Shown one piece after another: positions 6,870 through 13,431 of a stretch of 19,688 nucleotides of DNA (the first letter of the stretch is position 1; every line of letters starts with the position of its first letter). Source of the stretch: Treponema sp. (GTDB lineage Bacteria > Spirochaetota > Spirochaetia > Treponematales > Treponemataceae); contig JAGADS010000183.1 of the NCBI GenBank assembly GCA_017613485.1, forward strand, positions 1 through 19,688. Direction: 5' to 3'. The translations under genes and the position numbers were made by a program. The notes under the pieces were generated by a model. The model searched no databases, was not told the DNA's origin, and was given only the letters and a program-made list of their open reading frames with translations.

Positions 6870-7027
6870 TGTACATAATTGATACACACATTCTTCTTTG
6901 GCTTCTCTCTGAACCTGAAAGACTTACTGCAACTGCCAAAAAGATTTTACAAGAAGATGAATTGTACATCAGCATGGCTTCATTTGATAGTAAGTTTCCT
7001 CTTTACCCTGTACAAACTGCTTGGTAA
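6869..7027 (+). pseudogene. Truncated PIN-domain toxin (VapC-like)
   Basis: The ATG overlaps the antitoxin stop. The first 39 residues read as a PIN-domain ribonuclease N-terminus: MYIIDTHILLWLLSEPERL, with the first metal-binding aspartate D5, then TATAKKILQEDELYISMASF, matching the region before the usual W-E-I helix. After that the sequence changes to 13 unrelated residues and stops, giving 52 residues instead of the usual 125 or so. The central and C-terminal acidic residues of the active site are missing, so it should be inactive. I found no remainder in other frames of the 65 bp before the next gene, so a deletion rather than a frameshift is likely. Confidence 0.7.
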
Positions 7028-7092
7028 AATTTCATCCGTAAAACCCACACAAGAAAACGATAAAACCATAATATCGATCAAGGAGGCCCAAC

Positions 7093-7605
7093 ATGGCAAC
7101 AATTACAATCCAACAGAAAGGCATAACAGACATCCCGGCGGATGCAATCGTAAATGCGGCAAACAGCGGGTTGTGGGCTGGCGGGGGTGTGTGCGGTGCG
7201 ATTTTCAGACAGGCGGGCTATGATGAGCTTACGGCTGCCTGCAACGCCATAGGCCATTGTGACGAAGGAAGTGCTGTGATTACTCCTGGATTCGGCTGTC
7301 CATGCAAATATATTATCCACGCGGTTGGTCCTCAGTACGTCGATGGCAGGCATGGAGAACCCGAGGCACTTTATGGGGCATACAAGAAATCACTGGAACT
7401 GTGTGTAGAAAATGACATTCACTCAATTGTCTTTCCTTTGATCTCAGCGGGAATCTTCGGCTATCCGTTGCGTGATGCCTGGGAACAAGCCGCCTGTGCA
7501 TGCAGGGATTTTACGAATTCAAATCCTGACTACAAGCTCGAAATCATTTTTGCAATTCCCGAGGAAGAGAAGATTAAAGTTGGAAAGGAGATTCTGTTCT
7601 CTTAG
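7093..7605 (+). CDS. Macro-domain protein (O-acetyl-ADP-ribose deacetylase-like)
   Basis: The 170-residue protein is a single macro domain, a module that binds or hydrolyses ADP-ribose derivatives. Key parts are visible: adenine-contacting D17 in PADAIVNAANS, the glycine-rich catalytic loop LWAGGGVCGAIF (27-38), the segment YIIHAVGP (73-80), and the phosphate loop PLISAGIFGYP (115-125). This layout fits the MacroD/YmdB-type hydrolases acting on O-acetyl-ADP-ribose or mono-ADP-ribosylated protein. A strong AAGGAGG precedes the ATG by 7 nt. It sits alone in an accessory patch between a broken toxin gene and a transposase remnant, so it may have been acquired with them. Whether it opposes a specific ADP-ribosylating enzyme is unknown; none is seen in this window. 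Confidence 0.88.
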   Translation: MATITIQQKGITDIPADAIVNAANSGLWAGGGVCGAIFRQAGYDELTAACNAIGHCDEGSAVITPGFGCPCKYIIHAVGPQYVDGRHGEPEALYGAYKKSLELCVENDIHSIVFPLISAGIFGYPLRDAWEQAACACRDFTNSNPDYKLEIIFAIPEEEKIKVGKEILFS

Positions 7606-7733
7606 CAAAGGAGTACCAGGTAGTAGATGTTCAATTAGCGGAATTTAGCGATATTGTTTAGATACACTCCATCGAGCTGCCGAAAATCGAGAACACTCTG
7701 AAAAAGCCGCCTGAACACTTGTCGGAACTTTAA
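7605..7733 (+). pseudogene. Remnant of an Rpn/PD-(D/E)XK family putative transposase
   Basis: In one frame the intergenic DNA reads AKEYQVVDVQLAEFSDIV, stop, then IHSIELPKIENTLKKPPEHL followed by SEL and stop. The first piece looks like the nuclease-core strand (DVQ in the D/E-x-K/Q position) of the Rpn/PD-(D/E)XK transposase family. The second looks like the IHxIELPK segment that lies well downstream in intact members. They are joined directly across a TAG, so the middle of the gene is deleted and neither end is functional. It has little direct similarity to the intact Rpn-family gene at 13493-14383. The identification is by recalled family wording and needs a profile search. Confidence 0.5.
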
Positions 7734-7786
7734 TTCTGGGCTATGCTTATGATGAGTTACAAAAAACTAAGACATGGAGAATTAAA

Positions 7787-8713
7787 ATGAGCGAAGGAAA
7801 GACTTTTGGCAAAAATCCAATCATAAAGAATATCTACACAGCCGACCCTGCACCTATGGTATACGGCGATACGCTATATCTTTATGTAACCCATGATGAG
7901 GATAAGCTTATAAATGATTTTTACACGATGTTTGACTGGAGATGCTATTCAACAAAGGACATGGTGAACTGGACCGACCACGGAAGAATTTTCTCGCTTG
8001 ATGACATTACATGGGCAGAAGACCGTGCATGGGCTCCACAGGCAGTTGAGCGTAACGGCAAGTTTTATCTTTATTGTCCTGTTCACAAGAAAAATGGCGG
8101 AATGTCCATCGCGGTTGGAATTTCTGACAGCCCTACAGGCCCCTTTAAGGATCTTGGTTATCCTCTTGTTGACGAAGATGACTGGAATGATATTGACCCC
8201 ACAGTTTTTATCGATGATGACGGACAGGCATATCTTTATTTCGGTAACCCTGAGCTTCGCTATGTACTCTTGAATGAAGACATGGTTTCCTACAACAAAG
8301 AGGTCGGAATTGTAAAGACACCGATGACAGTTGAAGCATTCTCTAAAGGAAGCCATAACACCGGTACATCTTACGGCGAAGGTCCATGGTTCTATAAGCG
8401 TAACGGACTCTATTACATGGTATATGCTGCCTTTGCACCCGGAGAAAAAAGAAATGAGCATCTGGCATATTCAACTTCAAAATCTCCTACAGGCCCTTGG
8501 GTTTACGGAGGCGTGCTGATGGAGGAAGGTCCATGCTTTACAAATCACCCGGGCATTGCAGAGTTCAAGGGACACTCATATCTTTTCTATCATACAGATG
8601 AACTCCCAGGCGGAAGCTTGTTTCACAGGAGCGTATGTGTTGCAGAATTCAATTACAATCCTGACGGTTCAATCAACACCATTGCAAAATGTGAAGGAGT
8701 AGAGGCAGTTTAA
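7787..8713 (+). CDS. Glycoside hydrolase family 43 (arabinofuranosidase/xylosidase-like)
   Basis: The 308-residue protein is a stand-alone five-bladed propeller of GH43, a family of inverting enzymes that release arabinose, xylose or related residues from plant polysaccharides and oligosaccharides. The three catalytic acids are all visible: general base D20 in YTADPAPM, pKa-modulating D137 in WNDIDPTVFIDDDG, and general acid E198 in YGEGPWFYKRNG. The early WAPQAVERNGKFYLY (82-96) is typical. There is no signal peptide and no carbohydrate-binding module, so it probably acts on imported oligosaccharides in the cytoplasm. GGAG lies 9 nt before the ATG. Only 3 nt separate its stop from the next ATG, so it forms a two-gene operon with a nucleoside-hydrolase-like protein. 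Confidence 0.92.
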   Translation: MSEGKTFGKNPIIKNIYTADPAPMVYGDTLYLYVTHDEDKLINDFYTMFDWRCYSTKDMVNWTDHGRIFSLDDITWAEDRAWAPQAVERNGKFYLYCPVHKKNGGMSIAVGISDSPTGPFKDLGYPLVDEDDWNDIDPTVFIDDDGQAYLYFGNPELRYVLLNEDMVSYNKEVGIVKTPMTVEAFSKGSHNTGTSYGEGPWFYKRNGLYYMVYAAFAPGEKRNEHLAYSTSKSPTGPWVYGGVLMEEGPCFTNHPGIAEFKGHSYLFYHTDELPGGSLFHRSVCVAEFNYNPDGSINTIAKCEGVEAV

Positions 8714-8716
8714 GGC

Positions 8717-9613
8717 ATGAAGAACCCATGTGATGTTATACCTGTTCCAGAAGAGAAGAAGATACGCGTTATTATTGATACCGATGCGGCATGTGAGGCT
8801 GATGATCCTTATGCAATTGCACAGGCATTGATGAGCCCGAAACTTGTCGTAAAGGGAATTCTTGCAGAGCATTTCCGCGAAGAAGATTCCACCAGACGTA
8901 GTTATCAAGAGATAAAGACAATACTGGATGCGATGGAAGTTGAGGTTCCTTTCTTTATGGGGCAGAGTGGACCTCTTGATGCTGATCCTGAAATTTCTCC
9001 CGCAGTTGATTTTTTAATCAAGGAAGCGGAGAGGCTGTGTGAAAAAAAGCCGCTTTACGTTTTATGTCAGGGTGCGATAACAAATGTTGCCAAGGCATTG
9101 AGGGTAAGGCCTGAAATAAAGGATAAAATAATTATCGTGTGGATTGGAACACATGGAATCTTGAATGTCGGTAAGCCTGCTCCATTCCGTGAGTTCAATG
9201 CGGGAAATGATGTTACGGCCGCAAATGAAGTTCTGCAGAGCGGGGCGGATATATGGCTTATTCCATCTGATGTTTACACAACAATAAACGTGAGCCTTGC
9301 AGAGTTGAAGCTTAAAGTTGAGCCTTATGGGAAAATCGGTCATCATCTATATCACAACATGATTGAATATAATCTTTCGGAGCGTGCTGGCTGGACTCAG
9401 GGAGAAAGCTGGTCTCTCGGTGATTCTCCTGCCATTGCCGTTGCAATAAATCCCGGTTGCGGTAAGTATGTTCAGGCTCCTGCACCGTTTGTCAATGATG
9501 ATACAAGTTCATCCTCACGTGAAAATGCGCCTACAATCCGTGTTTACACAAGCGTAGATTCCCGTTTCATCCTGGAAGATTTTTTTGCAAAGCTGAAATT
9601 GTTTTTCGGTTAA
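8717..9613 (+). CDS. Nucleoside hydrolase-like protein (IUNH superfamily)
   Basis: The 298-residue product has the calcium-binding IUNH signature at its N-terminus in the variant form D21-T-D23-AACEA-D29-D30 (nucleoside hydrolases usually read DTDxGxDD). It also has a ribose-contact motif N161-A-G-N-D165 and a late aspartate D236 in LGDSPAIA, all expected calcium or sugar ligands. Members cleave N-ribosidic bonds, but divergent branches have unknown or glycan-related substrates. This spacing (DTDxxxEADD) fits such a divergent branch better than classical inosine-uridine hydrolases. It is translationally close to the GH43 gene, which suggests a pentose-containing substrate such as an arabinofuranosyl or ribofuranosyl compound. 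There is no signal peptide. Confidence 0.82.
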   Translation: MKNPCDVIPVPEEKKIRVIIDTDAACEADDPYAIAQALMSPKLVVKGILAEHFREEDSTRRSYQEIKTILDAMEVEVPFFMGQSGPLDADPEISPAVDFLIKEAERLCEKKPLYVLCQGAITNVAKALRVRPEIKDKIIIVWIGTHGILNVGKPAPFREFNAGNDVTAANEVLQSGADIWLIPSDVYTTINVSLAELKLKVEPYGKIGHHLYHNMIEYNLSERAGWTQGESWSLGDSPAIAVAINPGCGKYVQAPAPFVNDDTSSSSRENAPTIRVYTSVDSRFILEDFFAKLKLFFG

Positions 9614-9656
9614 AATGCTGCCATGTTCAATTTTTTGTTGAATTTTGGGTGATTTC

Positions 9657-9821
9657 ATGTTCAAATTTTTGTATAATTCAAAAAACTTGAAGAAACTGCA
9701 CTTTTTGGCTTTTAAAAACTTGAAGAAACTGCACTTTTGGGGTAAAAAAGATGTCAGTAACGAAGGTCAGCTGATGTTCAAGCCTGTATATATGCTGCCG
9801 TTTGTACTGGAAGACTTGTAG
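9657..9821 (+). CDS. Possible small ORF with an internal 33-bp duplication
   Basis: In the roughly 300-bp gap after the nucleoside-hydrolase-like gene, a 54-codon frame starts at ATG 9657 (MFKFLYNS...) and ends in MLPFVLEDL. It contains the segment KNLKKLHF twice, 11 residues apart, encoded by two identical 25-base copies. A weak GGGTGA lies about 5 nt upstream of the ATG. The peptide is basic in its first half. I recognise no family. It could be a small real gene, a gene remnant, or simply an open frame across a repeat; a similar ATGTTCAA-T-run motif at 9623 lies in a frame that stops quickly. Confidence 0.25.
   Translation: MFKFLYNSKNLKKLHFLAFKNLKKLHFWGKKDVSNEGQLMFKPVYMLPFVLEDL
9681..9738 (+). 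repeat. Two identical 25-bp direct repeats, 33-bp period
   Basis: Copies at 9681-9705 and 9714-9738 are identical (they begin AAAAACTTGAAG and end TGCACTTTT), separated by 8 bp. The period of 33 bp is a whole number of codons, so it duplicates 11 residues in the small ORF that spans it. The lack of any mismatch suggests a recent duplication. Confidence 0.85.
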
Positions 9822-9893
9822 TAAACGAATTTGAAATTATGTCATTTCAATGTAACTCTGCCCAATATTTATACTGCAAGAAGCGTAAAAGTG

Positions 9894-9902
9894 TGATATA
9901 AT
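9894..9902 (+). promoter_or_regulatory. Promoter of the MazEF-type module
   Basis: Extended -10 TGA-TATAAT ends 19 nt before the antitoxin ATG, the same distance as in the DUF2281/PIN module, and both are preceded by TAAAAGTGTG. Predicted transcription start is near 9909, at the AGGAGG ribosome binding site. No strong -35 is seen. Confidence 0.6.
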
Positions 9903-9921
9903 AAAGACAGGAGGTTTGCAG

Positions 9922-10176
9922 ATGAGTGATTTTGCGTATGCTTATTTCAATACAGAACTGGATAAGCTTGATGTTCCGTCTCTTGAAATGATTTTTTCGA
10001 AAGTTCAGAAACTATTGGAAAAAAAGCGAACCATGACAGATGAGCAGGGAATTGACTTGGAGGAAGTTGAACGCATAAACGCCGTGTATGAAAAAATTCC
10101 TCATGACGAACAGATTGAAACCGCACATGCATCTATGCGTACCATGTGGGAGGCCGTTAAGAATGACACGTGGTGA
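9922..10176 (+). CDS. Putative antitoxin of a MazEF-type module
   Basis: This 84-residue acidic, helix-rich protein (MSDFAYAYFNTELDKLDV...) immediately precedes and overlaps a MazF-type toxin gene by 14 nt, the arrangement of an antitoxin. It lacks the recognisable AbrB-fold N-terminus of classical MazE, so it may be a different antitoxin class using the MazF toxin fold. A TTG two codons upstream is in frame, but AGGAGG at 9909-9914 is ideally placed (7 nt) for ATG 9922. The C-terminal half (HDEQIETAHASMRTMWEAVK) probably binds the toxin. Function is inferred from gene order. Confidence 0.7.
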   Translation: MSDFAYAYFNTELDKLDVPSLEMIFSKVQKLLEKKRTMTDEQGIDLEEVERINAVYEKIPHDEQIETAHASMRTMWEAVKNDTW

Positions 10177-10501
10177 AATATGGTGGGTTGATTTCGGTCT
10201 TGCGTATGGCAGTATGACAATGGGGAGACGCCCTGCCATTATCATACAGAACGACAATTTTAATGCCAGTAAAATTGCAACAACAGTAGTACTTCCTCTT
10301 ACTACAAACACCTTGCTTGCAGAGTATAAAAACAATGTACTGCTTTCAAATAAATTGACAAAGTTGCCGTATGATTCTGTGGTTCTTATACCGCAGATTG
10401 GTACTGTGGATAAAGAATGCCTTGTAGAAAAGGTTTCAAAACTCCCTTCTTCGACAATGATGGATATTTCGCATGCATTGTCGGATTTTCTGGCACTGTA
10501 A
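10163..10501 (+). CDS. mazF: MazF-type endoribonuclease toxin
   Basis: The 112-residue product is a full-length MazF/PemK-fold toxin, an mRNA interferase that cleaves single-stranded RNA at short motifs. The family pattern is complete: R3-G-E-I-W-W-V-D-F near the N-terminus, then GRRPAIIIQND (21-31), the strand TTVVLPLTT, and the later SVVLIPQIGTVDKECL. Upstream in-frame ATGs exist inside the antitoxin gene, but MTRGEIWW is the normal family start, and GGGAGG lies 9 nt before it. It overlaps the antitoxin stop by 14 nt, implying coupled translation. It is convergent with the XRE regulator gene 39 bp away. Nothing suggests inactivation. Confidence 0.9.
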   Translation: MTRGEIWWVDFGLAYGSMTMGRRPAIIIQNDNFNASKIATTVVLPLTTNTLLAEYKNNVLLSNKLTKLPYDSVVLIPQIGTVDKECLVEKVSKLPSSTMMDISHALSDFLAL

Positions 10502-10540
10502 TTTTTTAATGTAAGTTTTTTTATAGCTTTTTTTAAACAA

Positions 10541-10885
10541 TTACTTCCCAAATTCTTCAATAAAATCTACCAGAAGCTTTTCTTTTTCTGGGGAAAGTTC
10601 CTCACATTTTTTGATGATTTTTGAGTGTTTTCTGTATAAACGGAGCTGTTCTGTTTCCTCCTGCTTGTTTTCCTTTGCCGGAGTATTTGAGCCTGTGACA
10701 AGATATTCCACGCTGACGCCAAGGGCTGCTGCGATTTTTACGGCCAGGTCTGCGGAGGGTGTGCTGCCACGTTTTATACCCAAATTGAAATTTGTTAGGC
10801 TGAATTCACATTTGCTTGCCAGATAAGTACGATTTTTCCCAAGATAATCTAATTCTTCATCGACCCTAAGCCAAAAATCACTCAT
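10541..10885 (-). CDS. XRE-family helix-turn-helix regulator
   Basis: The 114-residue protein has an N-terminal XRE/Cro-type helix-turn-helix: TYLASKCEFSLTNFNLGIKR (20-39) followed by the classical P-SADLAVKIAAALGVSVEYLV (43-63). A charged linker and a C-terminal helical segment (LSPEKEKLLVDFIEEF) probably mediate dimerisation. It is divergent from the methyltransferase gene with 127 bp between starts, so it may control that locus in the way C proteins control some restriction-modification systems, although it is longer than most C proteins. No ribosome binding site is seen; a TAAAAT ends 7 nt before the ATG, which fits a leaderless mRNA. An inverted repeat overlaps its start codon. Confidence 0.85.
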   Translation of the reverse strand: MSDFWLRVDEELDYLGKNRTYLASKCEFSLTNFNLGIKRGSTPSADLAVKIAAALGVSVEYLVTGSNTPAKENKQEETEQLRLYRKHSKIIKKCEELSPEKEKLLVDFIEEFGK

Positions 10886-10901
10886 AAATATTATTTTATG
10901 A
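10882..10901. promoter_or_regulatory. Inverted repeat over the XRE start codon, candidate operator
   Basis: TCATAAA-N6-TTTATGA has perfect 7-bp arms over 20 bp and covers both the start codon and the -10 element of the XRE gene. The size and position are those of a typical autoregulatory operator. The AT-rich sequence lowers the weight of the match. Confidence 0.45.
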
Positions 10902-10927
10902 ATAATTGTTCACTTTTCTATTAAATC

Positions 10928-10957
10928 TTTACATTTGAAAAGATAATGTGCTATACT
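10928..10957 (+). promoter_or_regulatory. Promoter of the methyltransferase gene
   Basis: TTTACA (10928-10933, 5 of 6 to the -35 consensus) and extended -10 TGC-TATACT (10949-10957) are spaced 18 bp. Predicted transcription start is near 10964, giving a leader of about 49 nt and an AAGGAAT ribosome binding site 8 nt before the ATG at 11013. Confidence 0.6.
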
Positions 10958-11012
10958 TTACATTAGTATATTTTGACAGAGGAAATGAAAAATTGTTAAC
11001 AAGGAATAAGTT

Positions 11013-11995
11013 ATGGCAACAAAAAGATTAGATGCTGCAAAAGAAAATAAAGATGATGAGTTCTATACTCAGATTTCGGATATAGAAAAGGAATTGTCAC
11101 ATTATAAGGATTTTTTGGAAAATAAACAATTCTTTGCAATTGTGATGATCCTAGAGTTTCAAACTTTTTTAAGTATTTTGCGTTGAATTTTAATAATTTT
11201 AAACTAAAACGTTTAATCACTACATGTTATAAAAATCAAGATGTAGATTTATTCAGTCAGCATGACTGTGAAAAAGCCGTTTGGATTGATTATAGAGGCA
11301 ATTCTTCTGATCCTACTTCAACAGATTTTTCAACAATAGAAATAAAAGAGTTAAAAGGTGATGGAGACTTTAGAAGTCAGGAATGTATTGAACTATTAAA
11401 ACAGGCGGATATAGTTGTTACTAATCCTCCATTTAGTCTTTTCAGAGAATATATAATGCAACTTATACGTTATGATAAAAAATTTATTATTGTTGGTAAT
11501 AAGAATGCTGTTACCTATAAGGAAGTTTTTAATCTAATAAAAGAAAACAAAGTTTGGATAGGATATCGAAATATGAACTCAGATTTCTGGTTAGAAGTAC
11601 CTGAAGGTAAGAAATATGAAAAAATAATTGATGGTAAACGGCTAAAACACATTATGGCTTGTTGGTATACAAATTTACCAACGAGAAAACAACAGGAAGA
11701 AATCATTTCTTATAAAAAATATACATCAGATGATTATCCCAAATATGATAATTATGATGCTATTGAAGTTTCGAAAACAGCAGATATTCCTATTGATTTT
11801 GATGGGGTTATGGGGGTTCCAATAACTTTCCTTGATAAATATAATCCGAATCAATTTGAGATACTCGGTATGGAATCGTCAGCCGGATATGATATGAAAA
11901 TTGTTGGTATACCAAGATTAAAGGAAGGAGATGCACGTCCTTCTATAAATGGAAAAACAACTTACGCGAGAATTTTTATCAAATATAAATTATAA
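11013..11995 (+). pseudogene. EcoRI-family adenine-specific DNA methyltransferase, frameshifted
   Basis: The reading frame opens MATKRLDAAKENKDDEFYTQ at 11013 and ends with a stop at 11184-11186 after 57 codons. The next frame continues the same protein: one T is missing in the TTT run at 11133-11135, and restoring it gives ...KQFFCNCDDPRVSN onward to 11995. The repaired product would be about 327 residues, close to M.EcoRI (326). Motif IV is present as VVTNPPF, the catalytic NPPF of N6-adenine methyltransferases. The second frame has no proper start of its own. As read, the gene cannot make the full enzyme; a true mutation, a sequencing error and programmed frameshifting are all possible, the last unlikely because no slippery heptamer is evident. 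The intact protein would methylate adenine in a host recognition site. Confidence 0.85.
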
Positions 11996-11996
11996 C

Positions 11997-12161
11997 TAGC
12001 CCAAATGTTGACTTTTTGCAAATCAGGTGAAATTGGCGGAAGCGGGGTTCCTCACCGCAAAAACATCTGCACAAGCGTAGCGCGGAAGCCGTTTTTGAGG
12101 GGAGGGTTCCCGCTGGGAGCCAATTTTTTTACATAAGGAACGAAAGTTGAAATTGGGGCTA
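11997..12161. repeat. 165-bp imperfect palindrome between methyltransferase and nuclease genes
   Basis: Almost the whole gap folds on itself. Outer arms 11997-12016 and 12142-12161 (starting TAGCCC, ending GGGCTA) pair at 18 of 20 positions, counting G-U. After an unpaired spacer of about 13 nt per side, AAATTGGC (12030-12037) pairs with GCCAATTT (12119-12126), AGCGGG (12041-12046) with CCCGCT (12109-12114), CCTC (12050-12053) with GAGG (12102-12105), and CAAAAAC (12058-12064) with GTTTTTG (12091-12097). The core is clearly more GC-rich than the flanking genes. It could be a small mobile repeat, a structured RNA leader of the nuclease gene, or a transcription barrier. It is not a simple terminator, since it lacks a T-run after the outer arm. 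Confidence 0.75.
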
Positions 12162-12195
12162 ACTAATATCAAATGGTTTTGCATAGGAGAAATAA

Positions 12196-13287
12196 ATGAA
12201 CATTACATTGCATACAATCAAAGTCAAGGATTTGGTTAAGGGCTATCAGGATAATGATGAGGATGGCGTTGTCGGATATGACGGAAAGCTTGATATTCGG
12301 CCACCGTATCAGAGGGAATTCTGTTACAAGGACAATCAGCAGCAGGCGGTAATGGACACGCTTACTAAAGGTTTCCCGCTTAACACTATGTATTGGGTTG
12401 TACGTGAAGACGGACGTTATGAGGTTCTGGACGGACAGCAGAGGACAATTTCTATTTGCAGGTATGTGAACGGAACATATTCCCACAACATGCGCTATTT
12501 TACTAATTTGCAGCCTGACGAAAAAGAACAGATTTTAAATTATGATCTGCAGGTTTATTTTTGCGAGGGAACGGAAAGTGAGAAATTAAGCTGGTTCAAG
12601 ACAATCAACATTGCGGGCGAGAAACTTACGGAGCAGGAAATAAGAAATGCAGTTTATGCCGGGTCATGGACTGCAGATGCCAAAAAGATTTTCTCCAAAT
12701 CAAATTGTGCGGCTAAGCTTTTGGGTGATAAATATGTGGATGGGAAACCGATCCGTCAGGAATTGCTGGAAACTGTTCTGAGCTGGTATGTTGGAAAAGA
12801 TGACAAGCTGATTTGTGATTATATGGGAAAGCATCAGAATGATTCAAATGCAAATGAGATCTGGGTTTATTTTCAAGTGGTGATTGCGTGGGTAAAGGCT
12901 CTGTTTCCGGTCTACAGAAAAGAGATGAAGGGAATTGACTGGGGAAGCTTGTATAATCAATATCATGAGAATAACTATGATCCGGAGAAATTAGAAAAAG
13001 AGATTCTTTCTTTGATTGATAATGATGAAGTGACAAACCATAAGGGAATATACTATTATCTTTTTGACAGGAAATACAGCCATCTTAGCCTGCGTGAATT
13101 TGACGACAAGATGAAACGGAAAAAATATGAGGAACAGAAAGGCATCTGTCCGCTTTGTGGTGAGCATTTTGATTTCACTGAAATGGAGGGAGATCACATT
13201 GTTCCATGGAGTCGTGGTGGAAAAACTGTCTACGAGAATTTACAGATGCTTTGCCGGGTCTGCAATAATACCAAGAGCAATAAATAG
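12196..13287 (+). CDS. DUF262 and HNH endonuclease protein (GmrSD/BrxU-like nuclease)
   Basis: The 363-residue protein joins two domains. The N-terminal DUF262 (GmrS-type) domain carries RPPYQREF (35-42) and the signature D79-G-Q-Q-R83, the ParB/Srx-like motif linked to nucleotide hydrolysis in GmrSD and BrxU. The C-terminus is a complete HNH nuclease with a zinc knuckle: C318-P-L-C321, D333-H334-I-V-P, N348, C353-x-x-C356-N-N-x-K360. Such single-chain enzymes act in phage defence, often cutting modified DNA. AGGAG precedes the ATG. The coding frame is intact, unlike the methyltransferase gene upstream with which it probably forms a unit. A partner role as restriction enzyme or type IV-like effector is inferred from neighbourhood. 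Confidence 0.88.
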   Translation: MNITLHTIKVKDLVKGYQDNDEDGVVGYDGKLDIRPPYQREFCYKDNQQQAVMDTLTKGFPLNTMYWVVREDGRYEVLDGQQRTISICRYVNGTYSHNMRYFTNLQPDEKEQILNYDLQVYFCEGTESEKLSWFKTINIAGEKLTEQEIRNAVYAGSWTADAKKIFSKSNCAAKLLGDKYVDGKPIRQELLETVLSWYVGKDDKLICDYMGKHQNDSNANEIWVYFQVVIAWVKALFPVYRKEMKGIDWGSLYNQYHENNYDPEKLEKEILSLIDNDEVTNHKGIYYYLFDRKYSHLSLREFDDKMKRKKYEEQKGICPLCGEHFDFTEMEGDHIVPWSRGGKTVYENLQMLCRVCNNTKSNK

Positions 13288-13431
13288 ATTTTTGTACTCC
13301 CTGGTAAATCGTTCGAGAAACTGAATTTACAGAAATTATTTGAAATTTAGACGCTAGCTCTCACGAAAGTAAAAAAATAATCATTTTTTTTAAAATTTTC
13401 TTCAAAAAATTGTTAAAAATGCCTCTCCTGA

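Noticed and set aside
9625..9641. Terminator after the nucleoside-hydrolase-like gene
   Set aside because: TTCAA-loop-TTGAA followed by T residues has only a 5-bp AT-rich stem, too weak to call.
10502..10540. Bidirectional terminator between mazF and the XRE gene
   Set aside because: The gap is full of T-runs, but I could not find a stable stem.
10985..10999. Four-codon upstream ORF (MKNC) in the methyltransferase leader
   Set aside because: Its GAGGA is too close to the ATG and such short frames arise by chance; there is no attenuator-like hairpin beside it.
11183..11995. The second half of the methyltransferase as an independent gene
   Set aside because: Its only start is a TTG without a ribosome binding site, and the residues just before it in the same frame (CNCDDPRVSN) continue the methyltransferase sequence, so it is the back part of a frameshifted gene.
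11997..12161. The palindrome as an integron attC site
   Set aside because: It has the long imperfect hairpin and unpaired spacer of attC sites, but the ends run TAGCCC...GGGCTAAC, with the AAC triplet outside the arms, whereas attC needs RYYYAAC inward on the left and GTTRRRY on the right. No second copy or integrase is in the window.
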